Shown piece by piece: positions 33,505 through 45,279 of a DNA stretch of 64,000 bases. Numbering within the stretch: the stretch's first letter is position 1; each line of letters opens with the position of its first letter. The position numbers and the translations under genes are program-made. This stretch comes from Pleurostoma richardsiae (taxonomy: Eukaryota; Ascomycota; Sordariomycetes; Calosphaeriales; Pleurostomataceae), in assembly GCA_030052745.1 (NCBI GenBank), contig JANBVO010000012.1:434001-498000 (forward strand), given 5' to 3'. The notes under the pieces were generated by a model, which saw only the letters and a program-made list of their open reading frames with translations, ran no database searches and was not told the DNA's origin.

Positions 33505-34286
33505 AGGTATTCGAGTCCTCCTGACCGGGATAAGTGTGTGTTCCAGCGATGCATACGTTGTATAGACTTGTTTAGACTAGGACATGCCCCCAGCAACACA
33601 ATATGACAATTAGATAGTCGATCACGGCCACACATATTATTCTATATCTGATAAGAAAATCTCCGGGCCGAGCTTTCGCATGCGCTTGCATATAATTGAG
33701 GCATGTGATCGAGGCAAAATCTGGCGTCTTTGTAGATATCTGTTTGCATGGCTTGATACCTCCTACAACAAATCTGGTCTTTCATTAAATAGCTTCCCTA
33801 CCCACAGTAGATATAACTGGGAAGTCGTTTAACACGTTTCGAATGTGAGAGAACTCTTCCTTTACAGCAACAGCGAACGTGCTGACTCCATCTTCTAATC
33901 TCGCTTCAGAAGGCCGAAGCGAGCGGTTGGCGGAATTGGATTCTGTTGCTCGTGTTGGTGTTCTCTGATCCGAAAAGAGACCTTCTGATAACATGGACAT
34001 CATTCGCGATGGCTCTGTTCATTATCTTGTCCTCTATATCCAGGATAGAGACCTTCTCCTCTCGTGGGTTTGTCCGCAGCGTCCAATATCGAAAGGGAAT
34101 GATTCTGCAGATCCAAACTTACGTATTCAAAGGAACGAGGGGTCATAATACTATCTTTGAACACCCCAGGTTGAGCAGCTGATTTTATCTCTGTTATTGC
34201 CATCCATATAAACATAGAATATTAGCCACATCTCCCCTGTCCCTCAACAGAACTTCTCCACAGGCCCTACCGCCCGACCCAAAGCT
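33505..34286. other. Intergenic, no supported gene
   Basis: 3' flank of the monooxygenase gene and of the next gene (convergent). A minus-strand frame near 34215-34000 contains a good GTAAGT donor, but I found no partner exon or family, so it is not called. Confidence 0.45.
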
Positions 34287-34880
34287 TTAGAACGCAAAGT
34301 GCATCACGATCGCGGCAGTAAGCGATATAGCCGAGCCCATGATGTGGAAGACCCTAGCGGCAACTGGGTCGTCCTCAAGGTGGACCAATATCGCCGCCTT
34401 GGGATGAATGTTGCGCTTCGCATCGACAACCACACACTCGTGCTGCTTCCAGAAGTCGGTGCGGTTGGCACCACGAAGGACGCTCGGCTTGCGCAGGGCA
34501 TCCGTCAGGATTGTATCACGAGCGTAGCCAGCCACAGAATCCGGGTACTCCCCAGTGGCAGCGGTCGTGGGAGTGAAGCTTGTGACCTGAAGGTCGTGTT
34601 AATCTTGCGAGTTGAAGAGATATGAGTAGTAGATGTGGATAATCACCTGGGCAATGGAGACAGCTGCCTTTTTGAAAAAGACACAGCGATAGAAAAGGCG
34701 TTTAGTTTTGGGGACGTGTGTTTTGTAAGTCTGGCCCACGGTCGCTATGAAGACCTTGGGTGTCTCGTGGCCGGATATCGGGAGGTAGACTACCTCCAAC
34801 CTGCCTGTGGAGGACTGAATGAGGACCAGGCAGTGAGGCTGGCCCTTCGGGGTTGCAATGGGCAAGAGGTGGGCCGACAT
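34287..34880 (-). CDS. Hypothetical protein with C-terminal hydrophobic segment
   Basis: Two exons, 34880-34647 and 34586-34287, join at SIAQ/VTSF to give 177 residues. The 60-nt intron has GTGATT and TTCAG ends. The protein begins MSAHLLPIATPKGQPHCLVL and has a beta-rich first half (TGRLEVVYLPI, KVFIATVGQ). The middle is VAGYARDTILTDALRKPSVL and the end is a hydrophobic helix (IMGSAISLTAAIVMHFAF) that could anchor it by its tail. No family is recognised. Coding status rests on the intron keeping two long frames joined and on balanced composition. Alternatively it could be a lineage-specific gene. Confidence 0.5.
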
Positions 34881-36003
34881 GTTCGGCTCTGGATGGCTGG
34901 CTTTAGATGGTGATGTGCAGACTGTCAGGGGCAGAGGAGGTTATTTGAAGTGCTAAGGACAAGGCAATGTTCTTTTGCGAGCGTGGTCTGCATTGTGAAG
35001 AAGGCAAACTGACATTTTCTTATATGGGCCATAAACGAGCAGATGCACAGAAACGGGCATTGTGCATGCCATTGCAAAGAAAGATACCCAAAGTATACAG
35101 TTGCAGACGTTTCAACGTGCCAAAGGGCAGAGAAATCAACCTCTGCCACATAGGACAGCAGAAATGCGGAATGGTGTCGTAGAGTGAGTGGCCCGGGTCC
35201 GAGGGGGAAGAAGCGTGCGGACGAAGAGAAATATTTAAAGCAAGGCAACAAGGTCATTGAAAAGTCGAGCTCATTGTGGCGCTCGAAGATGCAAATCGTC
35301 GAACGCTACTGATAACCCATTCCGCTGGGCTGATGTGAGTCGTCTGTCACCGAAAGTTCGGGTGTTCAGCACGGAATAGGGCCGGAAGACTCGAAGAGCA
35401 GCCCGGGTGTTCCCATTGGCGAGCTGCCACATGCATTTACCCGTGCTGACAGGGACAGGGAGGAGACTTGGAGAATGCTGACTCTCGGCAAGCAGACTGC
35501 ACGCGTTAAGTCTGTCGCCCGAGACGGGGCTTGCCTGCTTCAATTCGAGGAAGCGGAGAGTAGCGGTTTCACCTTTCAGGCCAGCCGAAGTGGCAGACGC
35601 CAAGGGTGATTTGGAGGTCCAGACCGCCCTACGTCATTGCCGCTTGTGATATCTGCGCAGCCGCACACAAATCCGTGCCACCAAGTCAGTAAGGAGGTAT
35701 TGAAGATAATTTGTCATGTAGGGACTCATCAATGCGCCTTCACTCGCCCATATCTCTATCTTGTGCCTCGTCTTTCTGCTCAGTATGGCGGGTTTGACGA
35801 TCCGGCATTGACGCCTCGCGAGCGTGGCCTCCGCCCAGCTCGCTGGTGTAAGTGACGAGGTTTTCCTTTTTATCTGCGGACGCAGAGATATCCCAGGGCG
35901 ACATATAAGACGATGCAAACCCAGATTTCCTGACAGAAATGAGACAACGCCTCTTCACGACTTGAGCTACGCCGTGCCACAACGCAAGACCTGATAAGCG
36001 GCC
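34881..36003. other. Intergenic between divergent genes
   Basis: It holds promoters of the hypothetical gene (minus) and the C2H2-like gene (plus). Short frames exist on both strands; none is supported. Confidence 0.45.
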
Positions 36004-38368
36004 ATGAATCAACAGCCCGACGACAATGCCGTTGTTGTCGTTGGAGAAGACGAGATTGTGAGTGGAACCATGCCATCCATCAAGCTTTCATCGGGCACTC
36101 GTAGTCCCCGCCCGCGGCGCTGACCGACCCGCCTTTGACCTACTAAACCTTCCTACCTTAATTAGTCCTTTCTAAGCCAGCTCTGCTACGGTGAGCTTCC
36201 CAGCGGCGATTCCTTGTTGATTGCCCAAGACCGCGCGTGGAGCATAGAACAATCAGAGAAAGCCGCCATCGCACGCACTTCGGAGATACTGCAATCATTC
36301 GAGAATGGGCAATTCCAGGTGAGTCGGTCCACTGCCCTGAAATTCACATTGTGGCTGACCAAGGATCTTTTCGCTCGCCCAGAAAATCCCCCTCACCAGT
36401 ATCCTTAGGGAGTGGTATGGCCATATCACCAATTCCGGTCACGGCACTTCTCTGTCGGTGAAGGTACTGCCAGGCTCGATTAGCTGCCCTCGATGGCTAA
36501 CTGACTGCTCGGCTTCCTCTGAGTCTTCCTGTCCATCTCTTGCGAGCGACACCATCCATCGCGAACCGTCCAGCTCTGCGAACCTTTGGATGCTGCTCTG
36601 CCCGCCGACAGACAATTCGTTTGAATCAGCGACCAATGTCGCGGAGCCTTCGACGCTGCTGTCCAGGGAGGAGGAATTGGAGCCGCTCGTCTTGGTTTCC
36701 ATCCGCCAAGTTCTAGCAAATAGTCCATCATACGCAGAAGCAGTCGTCCTCGCCTTGAAGAAGCTGCCGGATGTTAAACGCGACATTGTCTTTAACCAGT
36801 ACTGGGTTCCCGTCAATGCTTTGACTAATACACGCTCGTCGAGCGACACACCAACGCCCGATACATGGCCTCATCCATCCGGCACTGGCATAGAGGCTTG
36901 GAAAGCATCCCGCGCGACGACTGCGGTGCCTACACTTTTCGTGGCCGCCAAGACTCACTCAAGCGTATCTGGGACTAACCGAGCTTCTACGAATGCTTCG
37001 GTCTCACCCCGCCGAGTGCCGGCGAGTCAGTCCTCGCAAGCCAAGTCCGCAAGAAGGGAGTCGGGCACATACCGAGTGCAAAAGCGGTCTGGACGCCAGT
37101 CTAGAAATAGGGCCAAACTTCCGGACGAGGACGGTGAAAACCAGGACAATGGTGATGATGGCTCTGGTTCGGGCAGAGGAGGAGGCGCCGTCCCCAGCAC
37201 AGACAAACAAAGAAAGTCTGACAATCGCTGGGCATGTCCATACTGCCTCGCGTTTCCTCATATGCTTGGGATCGCTAGATTCAAGAGCTGTCGACCTCCC
37301 GGCTCCTTGAATAGTCGCGCCCTTTGGAAGTGAGTCCAGGGGAGCCCCTCGCCTGGCCGCCACTTAAACTTACTGTTGTCAGGGATCATCTTAAGGAGTA
37401 TCATTCCCCAAAGGCAAAACGTTCGAACGACGTTGGTGTCTACGCATTATTCTACATGGATGACATGCAGTGGAAAGCGGTCCAGACTCGGATAGCAGAT
37501 GAGCCATGTCGTCCGCGGGCATACGAACCCTGGTTCGAAGTCCAAAAGAAATGCTTCCTCGACGTCTGGCGCATCATCTTTCCAAGAGCTCAGTTTCCCA
37601 GTCTCAATGATCCGCTTTCCCCGTGTAAGTCTTCCGCATTAACCTTCCTGCATCTGGTTATCATTGGACTGACCTTGACTAGTTTACCCGGATATCAGCT
37701 CGCTTGCCAACCTAGGATCTCAAAGTCGAATCTTATTTGAGGCAATTTGCGACGTTAGGGCAAGACGAGCTGTTTCTGCCGAATGCATCGTGACTGTGCA
37801 AGACTTCCGTCCTACCCACGAGGAATATATGGAGATGATGGAGGAGGCCTTCGCGATTGTGGCCAATATGTCGCCCAGCGCCTCCCAATGGGTGGTCAAT
37901 GCTTCCCCTGAGGAACTGCACGCCGCTGTGGCAGACCAAACCCGAGACACCGCTGGACATGAAATTGGAAATACTGATCCCGAGGCTGTCACTTCACCAG
38001 AGTCGACCACAAAGCCAAGCCCAGAGGCACGCCGGTCGGATGACCCGACTGCTTCAGCCGCAATGGCCACACCCATCTTTGTGCCACTCTACCCCCATGG
38101 AACCCATATCTACCTCGAGGTGTCGCACAACTACGCCGCCGACCCTGACCAACGACCAGCGCTTCTGCAAGTCATCCCTCCTCGGGATTTTTACGTCGAC
38201 AGCATGAGACGAGTGCCCATGCCGCTGCCGGCTTCAACCCTGGCCCCTAGCTCAGGTGTTCCGGCCTCAGCTCCGACTTTCTCCCGACCGGTGGATGGTT
38301 GTGATGACTATTGTATAGATCCTAGCTTGATTGAAGACGCTCAAGGGGAGCACGCTAATGGATGCTGA
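36004..38368 (+). CDS. Fungal protein with degenerate C2H2-like zinc-binding region
   Basis: Five exons (36004-36057, 36166-36318, 36383-37329, 37383-37624, 37683-38368) join in frame to 693 residues. The N-terminal part is Ser/Thr/Pro-rich and disordered, with a basic patch (RVQKRSGRQSRNRAK). At about residues 375-425, split by the fourth exon, is WACPYCLAFPHMLGIARFKS, then CRPPGSLNSRALW and KDHLKEYHSP. This is a CxxC...C...HxxxxH arrangement seen in a large family of filamentous-fungal proteins with a stretched C2H2 finger before a helical block. The next part (FEVQKKCFLDVWRIIFP) also fits that family. The C-terminus is disordered. The function is unknown; nuclear regulation or a role near stress or incompatibility genes would be guesses. 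Confidence 0.78.
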
Positions 38369-38867
38369 AGGAGATCTGGTAGACATTACTAGAAGGACCC
38401 GAAGCGTGTTTCTGCGAGATGATATTGACGGTATTCATTATAAATTTGAAGATACTGCTCTGAAAGATGTTATTTTTGGTGACTTCGCGATTGTTCAACG
38501 TGTGCCCACGCAGGATTCCTAACAGAGGGTCTGATGAGTGCAAATGTTCCCGATTAGGAAGCGGCGCCCCAGTCAAAAGAAGTCGGCTGATCAACAAGTG
38601 GGTTCCACGGGCATAAGCGTGCAGGTGATTGCTGTGTGCTCTGCATTAGAGCATATGAGGTGAATATGGCGGGCAGGTGCCTTGCCGGGTATTTTGTCTC
38701 ATCTCTAGTATAGATATAATCATAGGCGAAGGAAACAAACACACTGATTTCGGAGAAGACTGGTCAGGTATCGAACATCCGAGGAGCTATTCCCTTTTCT
38801 GCTCTTCTCACGTCTGCGCTCGTGCATCCATCTAACCTTGACGTGCCGAACTGCCCTATCCTTCACC
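38369..38867. other. Intergenic, M3 peptidase promoter
   Basis: Spacer between two plus-strand genes. A short frame near 38331-38522 overlaps the previous stop and is not supported as a gene. Confidence 0.5.
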
Positions 38868-41120
38868 ATGGATAAGAAACACGCTGTCTTGCCTCAGATG
38901 CCCCCCAAGGTCCTGTCGGCCGCTGAGCTTATTCCTACAATGAGGAATATCCTAAGGGAACAAGCAGCAGCTCGGGATGCTGTGGTCCGGACCGTTAGCC
39001 CTTCTAGTGCCACCTTCGCGAATAGCATCAAACCTCTCATCGACGTCGAGAACCGTACACAAGGGGAGATAGCCGTTATAGCCATGCTCCGGTATGCGTC
39101 CCCGGACCAAGCGGCCCGTGAAGCATCCGATGAGGCTATCGGGCTGCTGCATGAGTTCGAGTCCGACTTCACGGCGCGGGAGGACCTATACCACATCATC
39201 AAAGCTGTCAAGGACAAGGCCGAGGATCTGGACCCGGAATCGGTCAAGTACCTCGACCAGCTGCTATTGGACTTCACCCGTTGTGGGCAAGGCCGGCTGA
39301 GCCAAGACGACATCAAGCTCTATCTCGCAGGCCGCAACCACATTGACAGCTTGAGGCGCGAGTACAACCGCAACATCAGGAACGATGATGAAGGGGTGTG
39401 GTTCTCTCCCGAAGAGCTCGACGGGGTGCCCGAGCCTGATCTCGCCCGGTTCCAGGACGGAAGTGGCACAGAAGAGCCTGATAAGGAAGGCCTGAAGTTC
39501 GTCCGCTTCACCAGGGCGGACGTGAATGCCGTGTTGCAATACGCGAAGAGCCCTATCACGCGCAAGAAGCTGTACGTCGCCAACGAAAACAAGCTGCCTC
39601 AGAATGTGGACCTCTTCAAGGAGGTCATCGTGCGGCGGGATCAGAATGCGCGTCTCTTGGGGTATCCCAGTCATGCAGCCTTCAGGCTGGAGGCGCGGGT
39701 CGCTAAATCTCCTGCCTGGGTTGATAGGCTTCTTTCAGATTTGGAGAAAGTACTTATTCCTCAGGGAGAACGGGAAATGAAGCCGCTCACGGAGAGGAGA
39801 AAGATTGACCATCCTGATGATCGAAGTGCCTATATGCCTCCTTGGGACTACGATTATTACCGTCGTCTGGCACTAGAGGACTTGCGCGTCAGGGAAACTG
39901 ACATTTCAGAGTTCTTCCCTCTTAACAAGACGTTGCTCGCAATGCTTGAGGTTTTCGCCTCCTGTTTGCAGCTTCGATTCGACCCCGTGCCGACGGAACT
40001 GACTGCCGGTGCAACTTGGCACGAAGACGTCGAAATGTGGAGCGTGTGGGACGAACGACCAACATCAAGGGGGACCTTCGTCGGCTACTTATATACGGAT
40101 CTGCTCTGGAGACCAAATAAGCACAAAGGCTCGCAGGATGTCAACCTTCAGTGCGGGTACGTGAAGGATGACGGTACCAGAGTATACCCAGCCACGATCC
40201 TCATGTGCAGCTTCCCTCGGCCGACAGGCACGGGCTGTGCGCTACTCAAGCACAGCGAGATTATATCTCTCTTCCACGAGCTTGGGCATGGCATACACGA
40301 TCTGGTCTCGAGGACGTCAAACGTGCGATTTCACGGCCCTAGGGCTCCCCCTGACTTCTTCGAAGTCCCCAGCGTAATGCTGGAGAACTGGTGCTGGATG
40401 AAAAACGAACTGCGACAGATGAGTTGCCATTACACGAGACTAGGCCCCGAGTACATGGCCAGCTGGCAGGCCGAGCATCCTGGTGAGGCTTGCCCACCGG
40501 AGAAGATACCCGAGGAGATGCTCGAAGGCCTCGTCCAAAGTCGCTACATGGATAGGGCCCTGTGGTTCCTAAGGCAGCTGTTGGTCTACTCATGCAATAC
40601 TCTTGCTACTGTTTCTTGTGCTTCACTAACGCGACACTGCCCAGTGCCTTTGCCCGATTTGACATGGCGGTCCATAGTGTTCCTAGTCATCAGGCGTGCA
40701 CAGACTTGGACCCCTCGTTGATATTCAACGACTTCATGGGAAGACTACGCTTGCTACCGAATCCGAACCCAGGGGACCGAGGGCATCCTCAAGCTAATTC
40801 CCTCCATCTGGTATCTGGAATGGACGCCGGATATTATTCTTATCTCTGGTGAGTAGATCCTAGCGACTGCAACTACTGTCTCATTTGTAAGCTTAAGCTG
40901 ACCACATACTTTAACCAGCGCGGCTGTATTCGCAGCAGACATATTCCAGAATACGTTTGCCGAAGACCCGCGTAGTCAGACTGCCTGGGAGAGATACCGT
41001 TGCGGAATACTGGAGTACGGCGGGAGCAGAAATGAGCTGGAGATGCTGACGGAATACCTCGGGCATCCTCCCAGCCCCGAGTATCTCCTTGCTAGCTTTA
41101 CCCTGAACGATGCACCGTAA
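38868..41120 (+). CDS. M3-family metallopeptidase (thimet oligopeptidase-like)
   Basis: Zinc peptidases of this family cleave short peptides in cytosol or mitochondria. Exons 38868-40579, 40645-40848 and 40919-41120 give 705 residues, normal for the family. The zinc motif HELGH (FHELGHGIHDL) is at about residues 470-474, and the third ligand Glu lies in PSVMLENWCW. The C-terminal signature block is MDAGYYSYLW followed by AADIFQNTF, split by the last intron. The first intron uses a weak GTTGGT donor, chosen because it restores LRQLAFARFDMAVHS. No clear mitochondrial presequence is present (MDKKHAVLPQMPP), which favours a cytosolic enzyme of the Prd1 type. Confidence 0.93.
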
Positions 41121-41828
41121 TAGCAGTTCCCATGATTTCTCCCTACCCGAGTTCGTGGCCTCCTGGACAGCCTGGAGATGGGATGTGCTCTCCATGTTCA
41201 TACAAAACCACTTCTCTCTACTCCTCCGAAATATTGTCATCCTGACATACCCGCGCCTTTGCGTACACGTTTCCTGATAATGGCAGAGTACAAAAGTGTA
41301 TACATTAATTACGAAGTGGACTGTCGTTACGACTTGTCCGTAACGTGCAACCGTTTGAGAGGTAGTTGCTCAGGCAGGAGGAACTGATGAGAGTATTGTT
41401 CAGCTCTTCGGAACGACGGGAGGAGGTATTTCTTACTGGGCTTGGCGTAAGTTGACTTCTTTACGACGGGCCTCGGGGTGCGGAGGAATGATAAGCAACC
41501 AGGCATGACCCCTGCAGCTGTAGTCTGCTGGGGAAGCTCCAAGACCTCGCGCGCGAGCATTTAAGCGTGTAACTTACGGAGAAAGCAGGTCTTGCTGAGA
41601 AAGATTAGCGTGCCCACTTTCACAGCACGCCTTGCTGTGACATCGAGTAATGAACGAGACAAGAGATACCAAGTGTAGATAAGTTCACCGAAGACGATTA
41701 GGGGATAGAAATGGAGCGTAGCGCACTGCAACTCTACTCCCTCCCACTCCTCGCTTTGCAGGAACCACAATAGTAAGTTTCAGGTGTCTGTCGTACACAC
41801 GCTATTATTGCCCGGCAATTCACGCATC
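41121..41828. other. Intergenic, promoter of the Zn2Cys6 regulator
   Basis: Spacer between two plus-strand genes. Frames are short and unsupported. Confidence 0.5.
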
Positions 41829-43803
41829 ATGAGCGTCGACCACCGTCGCATTGAGATCGCGTGCGAGCCGTGTCGTCAGAGCAAGCGCAAGGCGGGTTCA
41901 ATCTTTGAGAATATTCCCATTCCATCACTGACAATGGTCCCAGTGCGACGGAAGTCGCCCTGTATGCTACCTGTGCCGTCGACGTTCGAAACAATGCGTA
42001 TATGGGACCCGGCTCCCGCCCTCATCACGCGGGTTTGTAATAGGATCCAATTATGCTGAAGCGAGCGTATTTGAACTGACCTGTCTTCTCAGGAAATACA
42101 CTGAACACCTGCGCTCTGAGATCAGCCGTCTGAGATCACTCGTCCAAACACTGGCTGAGGCTCCCCCGCGAGCCTCGGCACAGACTGACGAACTACAGCT
42201 GCCTAGTATCATCACCACTGATCCGGTGGAGAGCCATGGGCTTAACTGGACATCGGATGCGGCCCGTGAGATCAGCCAACTGACCCAGCGCCGGGTCAAC
42301 CCTGGAGGTCTTGGCTCGGCCAGCATATATCTCCTGGAACCCAATTCTGACTCGGACCCCGCCCTGCCTGCGGACTGGGATGTGATCCCGGCATGGCCCT
42401 CGCGTATGCACGACTCGGCCTTCCGGCGTGCCGCATTCCAATGCTTCTCCGAGCAGATAAACCGCTTCGAGTGCCTCATCGACGATGCGTATGTGGCGAC
42501 GCTCACCCCATCCCTTGACCAGCCATTCCACATGCTGGTGCTCTTGCTGGCCATCATCAGCGCCTCGACAGTAGTCACGCGGGAGCACCACATCGGAGAC
42601 GGCTTGGTCCAGTGTGCCGAGCGGATGGTGATGAGAGCCTGCGTCACGCCGGAGGCGACATTGGTCGTGGTCCGCGCGCTGACGGTCCTGGTCTGGCGGG
42701 AGCTCACGGTCGGGGGTAATCCGACGCGCACGTGGATGTTCAACTGCATGGCGGCTGCTCTGCTCCAGCAGCTCGGCGTCTTCGACTGGTCGCAAGAGGT
42801 CATCGAGCAAGAGCAGGAGAACAGTGACTTCCGCGAGAAACTAGGCGCGTTCTGGTCGTTCTCTGCTGTCGACCGAATATGCGCGGCCTTGCTGGGGCGC
42901 ATGTCTTCCATTCCGTGGCGTCACAACATCCAGATTCCACGCTACTCGATGGCGATTATGCCAGGGACGCCAGTCACTGTCGAGAAGCTCTATTTCGACC
43001 ACTTATGGCACCTGTGGCGTCTACACGGCTACTATATGAACATTCTGTATACCCCTCGATTCGATCTGATGCCGGACTCTGAGCGGCAAAGTCTGCGGCT
43101 GGACTGCCGCAAGGCGCTGATGGACGTCAAAGAGTCCATCGACCCCCGCCTCAAGCTAGACTCGTCGCACGCCAGCGACCACCCATTCCTGTACTTTCTG
43201 CAGATGGCCTTTGATACGTCGCCGATCACGCTGAACCTGCCTTTTCTGAGCCGGAGCAGCGGCGAGCAACTGCAGTGTCTCCAGGAGATGGTCAAGGGAG
43301 CCTCGTCACACACGGACCTCCTCTTTCGCTTCAGGAAGAGGTATCGACTCACCGACTCCCCACCGGTCATCATCTACTTCACGGTGCGAGCGGCAACAAT
43401 ACACTTGCTTCTGGCAACATCGAGTGACCCGACGGTGCAGCGTCGCTCCTGGCGGCGGCTGAAGGTCTGCCTCGAGAGTCTCGAAGACATCCAGAAGATG
43501 TGGGAGCGCCAGGCGGGCCGCGCCATACGGTACATTCAGGGCCTTGCTGCTCGATGGGGCGTGACTAAGGCGCTGCCGTTGAAGTTCAGTTACCCCCCAG
43601 ACTTCAGGAGGGACGGCAGGCCAGGAGTCCATGTGGAACGCACCGGGGGCACGTTCGACCCAGCGCTGTGGTACGATATGCCCCCGATTGATCTGGACAT
43701 CACCGGGGTGGAACTGGAAGCTATTCAGTGGGCTATCAACCAAGACAACGCGTGCCAATTGATGCAAGGCAGTTCTGATTCGGCAATGTTTCCGGTACCC
43801 TAA
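41829..43803 (+). CDS. Zn2Cys6 transcription factor
   Basis: Three exons (41829-41891, 41944-42032, 42093-43803) give 620 residues. The binuclear zinc cluster at residues 11-39 reads CEPCRQSKRK, then CDGSRPVCYLCRRRSKQC, with six correctly spaced cysteines. A short coiled coil (KYTEHLRSEISRLRSLVQTL) for dimerisation follows. The rest is a fungal-specific transcription factor domain with blocks such as FWSFSAVDRICAALLGRMSS and HLWRLHGYYMNIL. The first intron falls between Lys and Cys of the cluster, a usual position, but can only be removed with a GC donor (GCGGGT..CCCAG). Such regulators bind CGG-containing repeats. The two genes downstream on the same strand have CGG inverted repeats upstream, making it a candidate local regulator. 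Confidence 0.9.
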
Positions 43804-44781
43804 AAGCTAAGAGACGCGATTTTTCAACGTATGCTTGTCGATATAGCTACAAGTATATGATTTCTGAGAACGTGAATCCTGACGATCCAGACAACGTATG
43901 TATAATTATATCTTTGAATCAGTCTGGGGGGCTTACAGTATCGGTGACATTGAATACGTATTATCCTAGAGTAGTTTGGGCTTCTGTCAAGGACTTGGCG
44001 ACGAGCGAGTCGCCTCTTTGGCCAGACTCAAGAGAAGCAGGATCCCACTGGGACAAGCGCTGGTGTAAGACCTCCCTGAGAACGCTTCTTCGCGCCGGAG
44101 GTTTGAATTTGTCCCCAAGAGTTCACCTGCCATAACCCGGCCAAAAGCATGAGGATCGTCAAGCTGGTGTGTAATAGCAATCAGCTTGCCTCGCATAGGA
44201 TCTGGGCCAGATGCAGGTGCGGAGCGGGGATCCGCACATCCGCACATGATATCTCTTCGCTCGCCTGGTGGGATGTGGGGTTTGGTATCCGAACCTGCGG
44301 AAGCAGATAAGGCATCCGCATGTTGCAAAGAGCCAAGACCCTTCTGCCTGACAGTTCTGAGCCAATAGCGAGGGTATGTGGACAACGCAGACAACTGTGG
44401 GATCAAGACCCTGCAGACAGCTACTCCACAGAGCGGACCGCACACTTGACTGATAAGGACGTCAATGACGGACGACAGCTTGCTTCGGCATATCATGCAG
44501 CTGCTTTGTCAAATACGTACTCCTTCTCGTGTACCGAGTATAAGCTGATATGTAACCAAGGGAAGTAGAGATGAAGACAATGATGTCAAAAGAGACCAAT
44601 GAATGGTTACCTATAAAGGCTGACCTCTCCCTCTTGGAAATTAGTCAAACCTGCTGGTCGACCATAACCTTCTATCTGGTATACATATCTTGTCCTTGTC
44701 TGTCAAATCGCCCAGTGGTAAACAGCCCATACCTGTTCCCCTTTCCCACTCATATCTTCGTCCACTTCCAGGCCATTCACC
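43804..44781 (+). promoter_or_regulatory. Promoter region of the ABM/zinc-ribbon gene
   Basis: Long spacer between the regulator and the next gene. It contains the CGG-type motif cluster at 44217-44245, further TGCGGA and ATCCGCA words near 44296 and 44314, and a C/T-rich leader before the start codon. No gene is supported. Confidence 0.55.
44217..44245. promoter_or_regulatory. ATCCGCAC motif cluster (one inverted, two tandem copies)
   Basis: GTGCGGA at 44217-44223 faces ATCCGCAC at 44230-44237, which is repeated directly at 44238-44245. The 13-nt word at 44235-44247 (CACATCCGCACAT) also occurs at 45913-45925 before the bicupin gene. CGG...CCG spacing fits a Zn2Cys6 dimer site; binding is inferred. 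Confidence 0.6.
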
Positions 44782-45279
44782 ATGCCTATCTATCTGAGCA
44801 TGCAGAGGGTTCGCTTCTCTAGCCCCGATGCGTACGAGAAGTTCAAAGTCCTCTTCGCGGACACGCGCCGTCACCTGATGAAGCTGCCCGGCTTCCTGCA
44901 CCTGACCTGGTGGGAGCACCCGGACGACCCGACCTGGTACAACGAGTGCTCGTTTTGGACGAGCCGCGGCGCCCTGTACGACTGGCACAAGGACACCTAT
45001 CACAAGTACTGCAAGACGTGGGCCTCCAACGGCGCCATCATGGAGGACATCATCACCAATTTCGAGCTCGTGGGGACGAGACTGCTGCGCATCTGCCCGG
45101 TGTGCAACCACACGCAGGACAAGAAGTACGACCTCGCGCAGGAGCAAGCCGTGCTTCATGAGCAGTGTCCCCAGTGCGGATTCCACTTCCCTGTTTTGGA
45201 GGAGACGCCTTCTAGTTTTGCTGTCTTCAAGGATGCCGTAGTTGACGGAGATGGGACGAAGACAGCTGCTTCAGAATAG
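44782..45279 (+). CDS. ABM-like ferredoxin-fold protein with C-terminal zinc ribbon
   Basis: A single-exon protein of 165 residues. Residues 1-95 resemble the dimeric alpha-beta barrel of antibiotic-biosynthesis monooxygenase (ABM) and heme-degrading proteins: a strand RVRFSSPDAYEKFKVLF, a helix, KLPGFLHLTWWEHPDD, then NECSFWTSRGALYDWHKD. Residues 105-132 form a zinc-ribbon-like knuckle pair CPVC-x20-CPQC, which would bind a metal. ABM domains are cofactor-free oxygenases or small-molecule binders. The fusion to a metal knuckle is unusual and I do not know a named family for it. It has promoter motifs in common with the bicupin gene downstream, and the two may act in one pathway. Confidence 0.75.
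   Translation: MPIYLSMQRVRFSSPDAYEKFKVLFADTRRHLMKLPGFLHLTWWEHPDDPTWYNECSFWTSRGALYDWHKDTYHKYCKTWASNGAIMEDIITNFELVGTRLLRICPVCNHTQDKKYDLAQEQAVLHEQCPQCGFHFPVLEETPSSFAVFKDAVVDGDGTKTAASE

Noticed and set aside
34000-34215. Possible small minus-strand gene with a good GTAAGT donor
   Set aside because: No acceptor gave a continued frame, and no family was recognised.
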